Assembly (NCBI RefSeq): GCF_000648235.2
Contig: NZ_AP017977.1
Coordinates: 744,001-808,000 of the forward strand
Length of the DNA stretch: 64,000 nucleotides
Reading direction: 5' to 3'
From: Neochlamydia sp. S13
GTDB lineage: Bacteria > Chlamydiota > Chlamydiia > Chlamydiales > Parachlamydiaceae
The position numbers and the translations under genes are program-made. Positions 52,219 to 62,398 of this stretch are shown here, in pieces (the first letter of the stretch is position 1; every line of letters begins with the position of its first letter). The notes below the pieces were generated by a model. It worked only from the letters and a program-made list of their open reading frames with translations. It searched no databases and was not told where the DNA came from.

Positions 52219-52692
52219 AGTTTTCAATATATCGACTGTTCTGCCTCTCCCTATAGATAAAGGCCCTCAAATTTACCTAGGTAAATTTGAGGGCCTAAAC
52301 CTAGTGTACCTATAAAAGGTAATCTTACATTAAAAAAAATATTTCTTACGTAAATGCCCGCAGCTGGATATGTTCTTTTACTAGCTAACGTGCGTAATTG
52401 CTTAATAAATTTATTAAGGATACTAAATAAAATTTTAAATACTAAGTAAATATAGCCTGATCTTTGCTAAGTAAGTTCTTCACTTCTACAAAAGATGGGA
52501 GAAAAAGAAAAGAAAGTTTTAATTCCGCTTAATTATACAAAATCAGTTTTTAAAACACTTTCAAACATTACCTGGACAGGTTTGTTGGTAAATATTATCT
52601 TGAAAAAAAATTTTTCCAGATCGTTTGGTATTAAATACTTATTGACATTTTTTTTATAATAAAATAAAAATTTTGTTAAAAAGGAGTACAGT
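52219..52692. other. Intergenic with palindrome and LRR-gene leader
   Basis: Besides the palindrome at 52261-52296, this 470-bp stretch is AT-rich. TTGACATTTTTTTTATAATA near 52640 is a possible promoter-like sequence just before the LRR gene, though its spacing is only about 11 bp. Nothing else seen. Confidence 0.45.
52261..52296. terminator. Perfect 36-bp palindrome
   Basis: AGGCCCTCAAATTTACCT is followed directly by its exact reverse complement. It lies 43 bp after the stop of the host-attachment-family gene. A T run is absent on both sides, so it could be a terminator, or a cruciform or protein-binding site. Confidence 0.6.
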
Positions 52693-53370
52693 ATGCAAGC
52701 ATTAACACAAACCTCTAGTTTAGATTCCCGATCCTGTCCTGATTTCCTTGAATCTCATTTAACTGGGCAGAATGATTATGATCTATCGATTCCTTCTAAT
52801 GAGGGCATAAAAGATGCAGCAAAAAGTGTTAGTGAGATATCCCAGAAAATTAATCAGTTAAAAGAAATCAAGCAACTGTGTGAATTTATTGTTAAGAATG
52901 TGTATCTGAAAGGTCGTATCTATGTGCAGTATTCGAGAAGTTTAAAAGGTCACACGATAGCTCGACATATTCTGCACACATACTTAAACCATGATTTTTC
53001 TAATCCGAAAGAAGCTGAAAGAATATGCTTAAAAGATATCATGCAGCAAATTGAACAAATCCAGTTTTTAGAACTGAGTGGCGCAAAGTTAACAAATTTA
53101 CCTGCTTATTTTAAATACCTGACAGGCTTACAGCATTTAAATCTTTGCGCTAATAATTTAACTTCTTTACCTTCTGAACTAAAAGAATTGGTTAATTTAC
53201 AAGAGCTAAATCTGAATGGAAATCATTCATTTGAAGAACTGCCTCCTTTTTTAGACAACATGAATTTAAAAGTCATTAAAATTGGTAACACGAAGGTCAA
53301 TAAAGCTTCTGTAAAACTCCAGGGCATTATTGATCCAGGTGCAATGATTCAAACATGGATAAAAATCTAA
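52693..53370 (+). CDS. Short leucine-rich-repeat protein
   Basis: A 225-residue protein. Residues 1-120 are helical without known domain. From about 121 it has three to four LRRs, such as IQFLELSGAKLTNLPAYFKY, LQHLNLCANNLTSLPSELKE and LQELNLNGNHSFEELPPFLD, with a C-terminal cap. No signal peptide or membrane segment, so it may be cytosolic or type III-secreted. AAGGAG precedes the ATG. Its repeats are far less regular than those of the F-box/LRR protein at 29,210, and there is no F-box. A protein-interaction role is inferred. Confidence 0.75.
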   Translation: MQALTQTSSLDSRSCPDFLESHLTGQNDYDLSIPSNEGIKDAAKSVSEISQKINQLKEIKQLCEFIVKNVYLKGRIYVQYSRSLKGHTIARHILHTYLNHDFSNPKEAERICLKDIMQQIEQIQFLELSGAKLTNLPAYFKYLTGLQHLNLCANNLTSLPSELKELVNLQELNLNGNHSFEELPPFLDNMNLKVIKIGNTKVNKASVKLQGIIDPGAMIQTWIKI

Positions 53371-54852
53371 ATATTCGTACTCATATTTAACGCTATTCAT
53401 TGGATAAGAATATAACAATCCTATACTGCTTCACACCATAGCCTATACTCCATCATCTAGCTCATTGATGTTTATTTTTCCTTACGAGCAAAGTGGCTGC
53501 AGGGGTTACGGGTGGTGTAAGCATGAGCTACCCTTCTCTTTATTAAATTAGCAAAGACAACTTAGCGGCGGTCAGGATGACGATATTTGAGTTGATAAGG
53601 GTTCCCTAACATATTAAAAGTTTATGCATGTGATATAGCCACTTTTTATAAAACATTATACTCATAACCAGCGCTTCGCTTAATGATAATTTTGGCCATC
53701 TACTTCTTCTATTGTTCTTGCCAATTAGAGGCCTCAAATAGCTTTCAAGCTACATTTTGCACTGTTTAAGGCTCAAGCTTTTTACAGTTATCCTCTATCT
53801 CCGAAATGGGACATTAATCAATCTCTCTCTTAACCATCATGATCTTCACTATTTAATTTTTTTTGTAAAAAAATCAAACCATGTGAAGAAGGTATTTCAC
53901 TAGCACATGTTTTTTTATTCGTCTTACATAAGTACCTTTCTATGATGGCTAAGATATGATGCCAAAATGGTTTTGAAGAGTTATGGGCACACAACGCAAG
54001 ATTTTAGCACCCAAGCTTCTTAAGGAGTGTAAAAAATAAGTTGTACGCTTTTAATCTACTCCTTATGCTATCATGTACTTTATAAAATCCCTTTTGCTAA
54101 GCAGAGAGGCATCTTTCAGAGGGTGGGGTATATAGACTAAGTTCTTTTAAAGCGTATTAGACGCTTAACCCTATGCATCCTCGAAAAAGATCTGTACCGC
54201 TATTTGGTCGAGTGTTCATTAAAGATTTACGGTCATGTGATGTGCTTCAAAGAGAAGAGTGAAGCTTTGCTGACCAGGAGCTCTTTCATAGTGTTTAGAT
54301 GCCACTAAGATCGCCCAAGATAGAATGCTGTAAACCTTGCTTAGATGCAACTTAAGCTAGCCACAAAGTTAGATTGGCAGCGCGTAGCAGCCAACGTTTT
54401 TTTCAGCAGGAAGAGGCGCGCAGAGGGCAAACAATCGATTAGCAGTGTAAAGGAAAAGAAGACATCCCTTATTTATTAGCAAAAGGAAAAGGTTATCTAT
54501 AAGTTTGAGAAAATATTGCTGCCGAAATAAACGCCAGGTAGCGGAACCTTAGAGATAAGCTTTTGACATGAGAAATTTTTCTTTGGATTTATAGGCCACT
54601 AAATCCTGGCAAAAGGACTGGAGAAGGGTCATTTCTAGTTTAAAAAGAATAAGATGGCAGGTTAAATGGATATCTTAGCTGCAAAGAAAGTTCCAGCGAA
54701 TGGTAGTTAAAGGAAAGAAAAATATTAAGGATTGGCAAAGATTGTTAGTTTGCAGGTTTATGAATTGACCAAGGGGTGAGATAGATTCAAGCTCTCCTTT
54801 GAGCTATTTCCTTATCAGGTAACTCGCCTTATTTAATATTCTAAAAGGTTTC
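53371..54852. other. Gene-poor region, about 1.5 kb, with dispersed repeat
   Basis: No intact gene on either strand. 53635-53825 resembles 30961-31143. The remainder has scattered stops and looks like decayed mobile-element DNA. Confidence 0.5.
53635..53825 (+). repeat. Diverged dispersed repeat, copy B
   Basis: Aligns by eye with 30961-31143 (shared ATAGCCACTTTT, CGCTTAATGATAATTTTG with one change, ATTAATCA at the end). It has small indels. Confidence 0.5.
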
Positions 54853-57756
54853 TTAGCAGTCCTTAAGAGTGCAAAGATAGTTAACAAAAGATGATAAACC
54901 GCCTTGAACTTCGTCTACAAAGTTAGAATGGTAATGATAAAATAATTTTTTTAAATCCTGTTGCTTGGATAGCTTGAGGATGTTATCTTTTACCTTTTCT
55001 TTTAAATCATCTTCGACTAAGCAATCTAGCTCTTCTTTAATTTGACCGATTATCGCAGCATATGAACGTAAATCTTTTTCCTCCTCTAGGCCTATTGTTA
55101 ATCTCAATGCAGACCAGCACTCAATTAAATTGGCATTCGCAAATCCAAAGCTTTGGCTCATGGTGACAGGTAGATTATTTTTGATATATCTAGCATACAA
55201 ATAATACTGCATGATAACTACCAAAATATGTAAAAATTGCTCATCCTCCTTTCCAAAAAGTTCTCTTTGAAAACCATTCATATGAATCCCTATCATCGGG
55301 ACTTTTTCATCTCTATAACCTATTTGAATTAAAGGTTTTTTAGTATTATTCTTTTGAGTGGAGCCTTGATCGGTAATGTCTTGTTTTTTTTCTATGACTA
55401 ATCCCTGTTTTTGTAATTCCTTATAAACAAAGTCAGTATTTTTTCTTATTTTTTCTAGATAATTTATAATATTTTCACTGCAATGTTTGAGCATAAGATG
55501 AAAAAACCAGAAAGCTTCTTTGGAAAAGTTATCGTTTGCACTGCTTGTTAATAAACCTCTTAATAAATCATCTGCGGATGTATCGGAACTATAAACTTGT
55601 ACTATTCCGCCCGGAAATTTATCTAGCCCAAGCTGTCCATACTTAGCTAGGCTGTTGGTTAAAATAAGAATCAATTTTCCTTCATTAATAGGGGTTTCAA
55701 ATTCTTCTACTAGGCTGCGGACTTCTTCATGCATGAAAAACGTAGTGGCACAATCAAGGACCATTGCTAATGGACGTTTATTATCTTTATGTGTAACAGA
55801 GATAGAATCTCTTTTTTCTAAAATTGTTTTAATAATCTCTTTAACTTTTATTTCTTCTATGACAAGCCTTACCACCCGATTAGGATAGATATCTGTAAAG
55901 ATAACGTCATAATTTTCCAAGTCCGGAATTGTTTCAAAATTACTTAGCTGGGCAGTTTGGCAGGAAAAACGTTCTTTTAAGCAATCTTTAAGGCCGCCTG
56001 TGCTCTCACTGATTTCGTAGTAACTATTGGTGTCAAATATTACAGAGGGTTTAAGAGGCTCTCCATCAGGCTGATGAGATCCTTCCGCAAGCATCTGCAA
56101 AAGCCCTTCCGTAATGTTTCCAAAGCAAGCAATACCGCTTGTAAAAGTATATCCATTGCTTACCACTCCTTTAGGAGTAGGTTGGGAATTTAGGACTTCA
56201 GGAATAGTTTCAATTTCTTCTCTTTTGTACAATATTTGAAGCTGTTGAAAATGTTCGAAGACAAGAATGAATTTATTTTGGCAATCTTGGAAATTATTAT
56301 AGCTGAGCTGGCTAAGATGTTTTTTTATCTTAATTAAACAATGAAATGCTGCTTTATATATAAGAGGATTTTCTACTCTTATGACCGGATTTGTGGCTGC
56401 GAGTAGTTTATAAAGAAACTGCAAATAGTGTGAGGTAAGTGTCGAGTTTTCTGCTGATTCAGATAAAAATTTCACGTACTCAAAAAGTTTTTGATGGGTA
56501 TTTATTACTTCCTCTAGAGTAATCTCACGCTCTTCTAACGGAGGAATCTCTAGGTAGGTTTCGTAAGCTCTTCTCTGGGGAATAGGATAGTGGTCTAATA
56601 GGGATGTAATTCTATAGCCTGTACGAATTAAAAGTTCTTTGAGTAATACAATATCAGGATACGCTCCGTGAGCTCCTTGAAGGCTTTTAAATGTAGTTAA
56701 AAATTTCTGTAAGTTTTCTTTATTATTGCCATGGAAAAAATAGAGAGACTGGCCATCAATTTTTAATACCACCCCAACAATTAAATGATTGCCTTTAAAA
56801 ACACTACCTAAAATTTCATTTATATTTTTGTTAGGGAGAATTGAGTTATCATGTTCATAGAATTTGAACGCTTCGGAATAATCTACAAAAGTAAAATCAT
56901 TGTCTGCTGGTTTGTTATTAATCTCTATAAGAATATTCTCCAGATCGTTCGGTTCAGCAGGAAGATAGCGTCCTTTTAATATCTGACAGCAATTAATAAT
57001 TAATTTTTCAAATTCATCATTTTTTATGAGGCTGATTTTGATATCTTTTAGCCAATTGTGTCGTTTCTGGATTTCCCTAAGAAAAATATTTACAATTGCT
57101 CCTCCATCTTCCCGGTGATAATGAGGAGCATTATCGTCTATATATTCGCTAAATGGATAGTTGTATTTATCCTGAGCAAAATTGATTAAGGGCGTTTTTG
57201 CTGATTCTACTAAATAATGGAGACACCAGACATTCAGCTCAGTGATAATGATTTTAATTGACTCATCTTTTATTTTTTCTAGCGAGCAAATGAACTGCGC
57301 GGTAGATAAAATTTTATGGTAACTTTTATAAAATTTCTGATCCAAAGTTTTAATATCAATTTTTTCAAGGGAGGGAGTTACTGCTACGCTGAATTTATTT
57401 TTAATAAACCTTTTCGTAATTTTGGTCATGTAATTGAATAAAAGATAGAGATTAGCTTGGCATTTATTAGGGTCCTTTTTCCAAAGCGGAGAAAGATAAT
57501 TCGCAATTAAAGTAGGTTCAAGCTTTCCATTGCTATCTACTAAATCTTTTTTTCCTAGCCAACGTACAAAGATTTTGCGAAGAGGGCGGTGCTCTACTTC
57601 GATTGTTTGCACAAAATTTTGGAAAAAAGCAGTAAGGTCTTGCGTGGGGTCTTTATTTCTCTCAGTTGTAGGGAGGGTTTTATTTAAGTCACGGCAATAA
57701 TTTTCTAGCTGCTTGAGAAGAGGTCTAGGAGGATTCCAAGAAAAAATATTATTCAT
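54853..57756 (-). CDS. Large protein with possible PLP-enzyme-like C-terminal half
   Basis: A 967-residue protein not matched to a named family. The N-terminal half (1-500) is helical and mostly polar. From about 530 it resembles a fold-type-I PLP enzyme. GYTFTSGIACFGNITEGLLQ and VIFDTNSYYEISESTGGLKD look like the cofactor phosphate and ring side. LAMVLDCATTFFMHEE has an Asp at 668 in the position that contacts the pyridine nitrogen. ILTNSLAKYGQLGLDKFPGG has Lys705 where the Schiff-base lysine would be. FGFANANLIECWSALRLTIG may contain the carboxylate-binding Arg. No signal peptide or membrane helix. It is a single leftward gene flanked by gene-poor DNA. The assignment is tentative; it may be a cytosolic enzyme or an effector. 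Confidence 0.6.
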   Translation of the reverse strand: MNNIFSWNPPRPLLKQLENYCRDLNKTLPTTERNKDPTQDLTAFFQNFVQTIEVEHRPLRKIFVRWLGKKDLVDSNGKLEPTLIANYLSPLWKKDPNKCQANLYLLFNYMTKITKRFIKNKFSVAVTPSLEKIDIKTLDQKFYKSYHKILSTAQFICSLEKIKDESIKIIITELNVWCLHYLVESAKTPLINFAQDKYNYPFSEYIDDNAPHYHREDGGAIVNIFLREIQKRHNWLKDIKISLIKNDEFEKLIINCCQILKGRYLPAEPNDLENILIEINNKPADNDFTFVDYSEAFKFYEHDNSILPNKNINEILGSVFKGNHLIVGVVLKIDGQSLYFFHGNNKENLQKFLTTFKSLQGAHGAYPDIVLLKELLIRTGYRITSLLDHYPIPQRRAYETYLEIPPLEEREITLEEVINTHQKLFEYVKFLSESAENSTLTSHYLQFLYKLLAATNPVIRVENPLIYKAAFHCLIKIKKHLSQLSYNNFQDCQNKFILVFEHFQQLQILYKREEIETIPEVLNSQPTPKGVVSNGYTFTSGIACFGNITEGLLQMLAEGSHQPDGEPLKPSVIFDTNSYYEISESTGGLKDCLKERFSCQTAQLSNFETIPDLENYDVIFTDIYPNRVVRLVIEEIKVKEIIKTILEKRDSISVTHKDNKRPLAMVLDCATTFFMHEEVRSLVEEFETPINEGKLILILTNSLAKYGQLGLDKFPGGIVQVYSSDTSADDLLRGLLTSSANDNFSKEAFWFFHLMLKHCSENIINYLEKIRKNTDFVYKELQKQGLVIEKKQDITDQGSTQKNNTKKPLIQIGYRDEKVPMIGIHMNGFQRELFGKEDEQFLHILVVIMQYYLYARYIKNNLPVTMSQSFGFANANLIECWSALRLTIGLEEEKDLRSYAAIIGQIKEELDCLVEDDLKEKVKDNILKLSKQQDLKKLFYHYHSNFVDEVQGGLSSFVNYLCTLKDC

Positions 57757-58692
57757 TACTACCTACAGTTATGGGGCCTAAAGTTGAATAAATGGTTGAT
57801 ATGTTGCCGTTTGTAGTTTTTTGGCCAGTGTTAAAGCAGTTTATATCTATACCCTTCAAATTTGTAAAGAACTTAAATATCGTAATTATAAGATTTTTTT
57901 AATTTTCCTTAATTAGGATGGCGGGTTTAAAAGTTATGCAAGCGCCTTGAGGATTGGCTTGGCCTACTCACTTGTAAGATAGATCAGCTATATGCTAATT
58001 TTTTTACTTAGCTTTTGGGAAGAGAGGTTACGCTTTAAAAAGTCTTCTGAATACTTTTTTTGAGACTAATTAATGCCTTATGTTGCTTGATGGGTGCGTT
58101 AAGCAATTTTTTAGAAAGCAATTAAAAATACTCATGCTGCGTTTATTAATCTTAGGGTGGATATCCGGATAAGCTTATTCGCTAATAGCTAGCTGACGGA
58201 GCTTTAAGATAGGCTTAAGCTAGGAAGAATTAAGCAAAAGGAGTATTTACTTTTATAATAACCTTCTTTCTAAGGTAGTGATAAGACACAAAATCAATGA
58301 GCTTTAATTATCAATGACTTAAGTAGAAAGCTTTAAGAAAGCTAGTAGAGCGAAAATTAAGGGGCTGTAAGCGCAAAAGCATTGTTTAAAGATCGCGATC
58401 TTAAGAGTTACCAAAATTTATCAGATACTCATTAAAATTAAAGAATTGAGGTTAAAATAAGAGGCTTGCTAATAGAGGGTATGATTGTTTGTTAAGAAGG
58501 GATTTCTGATAGCAGGTCTAGCTAGCTGTTTTAGAAATTTAGATCACCTACTAAGAACATAGCAAAGAAATTTTTTAGCCAAGTAGCGGGGCTTAAGATG
58601 AGATTGAAAGGAATAAAGTTTGACACAAAAAGATAAGCGAAAAGTGATATGATAATAAAATATGAATATATTAAGGAATGAATAAAATGAAG
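57757..58692. other. Intergenic, about 940 bp
   Basis: Divided between the leader of the 967-residue gene and the region beyond pnp. AT-rich, no ORF of interest, no RNA gene recognised. Confidence 0.5.
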
Positions 58693-58723
58693 GGAGATCG
58701 ATAGAAATAGACTATCGATCTCC
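58693..58723 (-). terminator. Terminator of pnp
   Basis: GGAGATCGATAG pairs perfectly with CTATCGATCTCC around a seven-base loop, 7 bp after the pnp stop. A T-rich stretch (CTTCATTTTATTC) follows on the minus strand. Confidence 0.8.
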
Positions 58724-58729
58724 TCAGCA

Positions 58730-60820
58730 TTATTTACTAAGAAGGGCTTTGCGGCTTAACTTAAGCTGGCCACGTTCGTTGATATCTAAAACTTTTACAG
58801 AGATTACTTCTCCTTGTTTGACATGATCGGCTAAGTTTTCAATGCGTGTATGTTCAAATTCAGAGATATGGCATAATCCTTCTTTACCCGGTAAAATTTC
58901 TATAAATGCTCCAAAAGCTACTACAGAGGTAACTTTACCTGTATATGTTCTACCTATTTCTACTTCAGCTGTTAGGCCATGAATAATAGCTTTGGCTTTT
59001 TCAATACCTTCTAAGTTTGTAGAGGCTATGCTAATCAAACCATCATCGTTGATATCAATTTCTACCCCGGAGGCTTCGATAATAGCTCGAATTTGTTTTC
59101 CCCCTGGACCTATCACTGTTGCAATCTTACTAGGTTTAATTTGCATGGTTTCAATACGCGGGGCATAGATAGACATCTGCGGTTTGAAAGTAGGACAAAC
59201 TTCCAACATCTTGTTAAGGATATGAATTCTACCTTCTTTAGCTTGATTTAGAGCCGCTTGCATAATAGCAGGGGTAATACCTTCTACTTTGATATCCATT
59301 TGGAAGGCTGTAATGCCATGCTGATCACCAGCAATTTTAAAGTCCATGTCGCCTAAAGCATCTTCGATTCCCAATATGTCAGACAAAATTTTGTACCGTC
59401 CCTCTTCTAAGATCAATCCCATGGCAATTCCTGCAATTGGACGTTTAATAGGTACTCCTGCATCCATCATAGAAAGACAGCCAGCACATACTGTAGCCAT
59501 CGATGAGGAACCATTGGATTCTGTAATGGTGGATTCTAAGCGCATGGTATAAGGAAAGATATCTCGAGCAGGTATAATAGCTGACAAAGCTCTTTCTGCT
59601 AATTTTCCATGGCCAATTTCACGGCGTCCTGGGGCGCCTATGCGTCCTACTTCTCCTACAGAGAAGGGAGGGAAGAAATATTGAAGATAAAATCTACGGC
59701 TACTCTCTTCATCGAGATCTTCATATCTTTGAGACATAGCTTCCCCACCTAATGTACATACACCTACCGCTTGTGTTTCACCGCGTGTAAATAATGAACT
59801 ACCGTGCGTACGAGGCAGAAGGCCTTGCTCGATATCTATTGAACGAATCTGTTTACTGTCACGTCCATCGCTACGAATATTTTCTTCTAAGATCATTTTA
59901 CGCATGTATTTAGACTGAAGATCTTTAAGAGCCGCATTAACCTGGTTAACGGAATATTTAGGTTCTTCTCCTTCAGGTAAAAGGGTATCTACCACAGCTT
60001 TTCTCATAGCATTCAATTTTTCTTCACGATCTTGCTTTAGATTGCTTCTTAAAGCAGGTTCTAAAAGAGGCGTAGCAAGTTTTTCAACTTCTCCTATGAG
60101 TTCTGTAGGCAAGCTTCTAAGGGTGGTCAGATTTTTTTCTTTACCAATCTCTTTTTGCCAATTGAGTAGAGCTTGGCAAATAATTTTGATACTATTATGG
60201 CCCACTTCAATGGCTTCCATGAGTTGATCTTCGGTCAGAAAATCACAGTGGCCTTCGATCATAAGAATAGCATCTTCGGTTCCTGCTAACATTAAATCTA
60301 ATTTAGATTTGGTCATCTGCTCTTGAGTGGGGTTGACAAGCCACTTCCCATCTATTAAGCCAATACGTACACCAGCTATAGGTTTTAATAAGGGAATATC
60401 GGAGATCACTAAAGCGGCTGAAATGCCACAGATTGCCAATGGCTCTGTCATATTAATGCCATCGTAAGACCATACGTAAGACAATAATTGAACTTCATTA
60501 TAATAGCCTTCGGGAAACATGGGACGTATTGGACGGTCTATAAGGCGTGAAATAAGGGTTTCTTTCTCGGAAGGGCGCCCTTCTCTTTTTATAAAGCCGC
60601 TAATCGTTTTACCCACCGCAGAAAATTTTTCTTGGTAATCAACTTTCAAAGGGAAAAAATCAATATTATCAGCCGCGTTAGCTGCCGCACAAGCGCTATT
60701 AAAAAGATAAGTTTCGCCTGCTTTTATTAAAACAGCCCCATTGGCTTGTTTACCAATTTTTCCTGTTTCAAATATTAGTTCTTGCTCGCCTACTTTAACC
60801 TTCATGAGGTGTGGTTGCAT
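58730..60820 (-). CDS. pnp: Polynucleotide phosphorylase
   Basis: A 696-residue 3'-5' exoribonuclease that degrades RNA phosphorolytically. Two RNase PH domains are seen: the first with GFIKREGRPSEKETLISRLI, the second with GSSLFTRGETQAVGVCTLGG and the catalytic acidic block ALGDMDFKIAGDQHGITAFQ. They flank an all-helical region. The C-terminus carries a KH domain (KIATVIGPGGKQIRAIIEAS) and an S1 domain (GRTYTGKVTSVVAFGAFIEI). AGGAG 6 bp upstream fixes the first ATG. It follows rpsO by about 290 bp on the same strand, the common bacterial order, with a hairpin between them that may serve as an RNase III site or attenuator. Confidence 0.97.
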   Translation of the reverse strand: MQPHLMKVKVGEQELIFETGKIGKQANGAVLIKAGETYLFNSACAAANAADNIDFFPLKVDYQEKFSAVGKTISGFIKREGRPSEKETLISRLIDRPIRPMFPEGYYNEVQLLSYVWSYDGINMTEPLAICGISAALVISDIPLLKPIAGVRIGLIDGKWLVNPTQEQMTKSKLDLMLAGTEDAILMIEGHCDFLTEDQLMEAIEVGHNSIKIICQALLNWQKEIGKEKNLTTLRSLPTELIGEVEKLATPLLEPALRSNLKQDREEKLNAMRKAVVDTLLPEGEEPKYSVNQVNAALKDLQSKYMRKMILEENIRSDGRDSKQIRSIDIEQGLLPRTHGSSLFTRGETQAVGVCTLGGEAMSQRYEDLDEESSRRFYLQYFFPPFSVGEVGRIGAPGRREIGHGKLAERALSAIIPARDIFPYTMRLESTITESNGSSSMATVCAGCLSMMDAGVPIKRPIAGIAMGLILEEGRYKILSDILGIEDALGDMDFKIAGDQHGITAFQMDIKVEGITPAIMQAALNQAKEGRIHILNKMLEVCPTFKPQMSIYAPRIETMQIKPSKIATVIGPGGKQIRAIIEASGVEIDINDDGLISIASTNLEGIEKAKAIIHGLTAEVEIGRTYTGKVTSVVAFGAFIEILPGKEGLCHISEFEHTRIENLADHVKQGEVISVKVLDINERGQLKLSRKALLSK

Positions 60821-61063
60821 ATTATACTCCTAAAATGTAGTTTGAATTTATAGATAGGTCGAAGGCTAAAAAAATATGCATAATTTTATGCTGTTTTTCC
60901 AGCAAGTGTCATCGAAGATTATAAAGAAGGCTAATAGATAGAACTCAGAAAACATACTTTAAATGACTGATTTAAAGCGCGATTTCTGATTTCTATAATC
61001 TTTAAAATTCTCCTTAAACTTGAGGCCTTCTTAAGGATAAATAGTCTTAAGCTTTGATTAACA

Positions 61064-61090
61064 AGGGCAGTGGTATGGGCCATCTGCCCC
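61064..61090 (-). terminator. Hairpin between rpsO and pnp
   Basis: GGGGCAGATGG and CCACTGCCC pair with one bulged base about 23 bp after the rpsO stop. No T run follows, so partial termination or RNA processing is as likely as full termination. Confidence 0.5.
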
Positions 61091-61112
61091 ACTTAATATA
61101 AAGCTGCTTGCG

Positions 61113-61382
61113 TTACTTTCTTAATTTTAACTTTTTAATAAGCGACAAGTAGCGCAAAGTGTCGGTTGAGTTTAAATAATCCAATAAACGTCTTCTTAGG
61201 CCAACATGCTTAAAGAGAGCTAGCCTAGAAGCGTGATCTTTAGGAGAACGCTTAAGGTGCTCATTTAATTCAGCAATACGCTCTGTTAAAATAGCGATCT
61301 GGACGTCAGCGGAGCCTGTGTCTTTTTCATGAAGCTGAAATTTTTTTGTAATCTCTTCTTTCGTTCCTTTGTCTAGAGACAT
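61113..61382 (-). CDS. rpsO: 30S ribosomal protein S15
   Basis: An 89-residue primary binding protein of the 16S central domain. The family signature is plain: [20 protein letters not shown], then [20 protein letters not shown], then [20 protein letters not shown]. Length matches E. coli S15 (89). It lies upstream of pnp on the same strand, as in many bacteria, and divergent from the coiled-coil/tadA pair. In E. coli S15 represses its own mRNA; whether it does here cannot be told. Confidence 0.97.
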   Translation of the reverse strand: MSLDKGTKEEITKKFQLHEKDTGSADVQIAILTERIAELNEHLKRSPKDHASRLALFKHVGLRRRLLDYLNSTDTLRYLSLIKKLKLRK

Positions 61383-61721
61383 TCAGAAAATCCCCCGTTT
61401 AAGTTTAAAGCCCGACCATAGTTATGGGGACTTAATATATTAAAAAAATGTAAATCTATTTTTCTCACTCTATCATCCCATCTTACCTAGGTAACTATTA
61501 AAAATCAAGAGCAATCTTGTTAGGGCGGGAGGGAGCCATGGCGAATAAAAGGAGAAATGTAAAAGAAAAAAGAAGAAAAGAGGTTTTTAGGATGAAGGGC
61601 CTATTTCATAGTTTTTAAATTAACCCCCCTTAATAAAAGGTTCTCTTCTTGCATTTTCTCTGCTAAGTTGGTAGATTCTTGGACCGTGCATAATTAAAAC
61701 ACCCTTGTAAGGAACTACTCT
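61383..61721. other. Divergent region between rpsO and the tadA operon
   Basis: About 340 bp that must contain promoters in both directions. No ORF, RNA gene or strong hairpin seen. Confidence 0.45.
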
Positions 61722-62396
61722 ATGCTGAAAGACGCCACTTATAAAGAAAAATCTAAAATGTTAATATCATGGATGCCTCAAATCATTGAGGAGGTAAAAA
61801 AAGACCTTAAACACGAGCATCTTAAAAACGATTTTAAATTTGTAAAGAAATATTTTTTAGGTAAGAACTTAAACAAGCTAACTAATGAAGAGATAGTAAA
61901 TGCTTATACCTTAGCTTTAGAGCAGGAAGAAAATGGAGAAAAAATTGCTGAGTTTATCATTAATCGATGGCTCCTCAAGAATGCCGAGCTTTATGACTAT
62001 TTTGAAGGGGCGTTGTTGCAAATATCTAATGATTTTACCCAATTAACTGAAATTGAGGCAGATAAATCACAACAGATCGTGGAGGGCGCAGCTAGTCAAT
62101 ATGGAGCTGTACGTACTTATCTTTTTTCCGTTATGAATTCGGTAGTATTTCCTAAAGAAATTTATGAAAAGCTTAATAAGCGTGCTGAAGAAGAGCAAAA
62201 AGCCTTAGCAGCTGTAGAAGATGCTCAGGACGAACATTTAAGCCAGCAATCTTTGAAAGATTACTATGAAGAGCAAATCGCTCGCTTAGCGGATAAGTAT
62301 GAGAAAAAATTGATTGGAATGCAAAAAAAATATATTCAAGATACAGAATCATTGAAAAAGCAAATGGCATTACTACAGAAAAGATTGAATGGGTAG
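61722..62396 (+). CDS. Conserved chlamydial coiled-coil protein beside tadA
   Basis: A 224-residue protein of unknown function. The N-terminal half is helical and polar (KFVKKYFLGKNLNKLTNEEI). The C-terminal 60 residues form a coiled coil (YYEEQIARLADKYEKKLIGM, then KKYIQDTESLKKQMALLQKR). There is no signal peptide or membrane helix. Its stop is 2 bp before the tadA ATG, so it is co-translated with tadA. C. trachomatis also has a hypothetical gene next to rpsO and the tadA homologue, which suggests orthology but was not tested. AAGGAA precedes the ATG. Confidence 0.75.
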   Translation: MLKDATYKEKSKMLISWMPQIIEEVKKDLKHEHLKNDFKFVKKYFLGKNLNKLTNEEIVNAYTLALEQEENGEKIAEFIINRWLLKNAELYDYFEGALLQISNDFTQLTEIEADKSQQIVEGAASQYGAVRTYLFSVMNSVVFPKEIYEKLNKRAEEEQKALAAVEDAQDEHLSQQSLKDYYEEQIARLADKYEKKLIGMQKKYIQDTESLKKQMALLQKRLNG

Positions 62397-62398
62397 CT

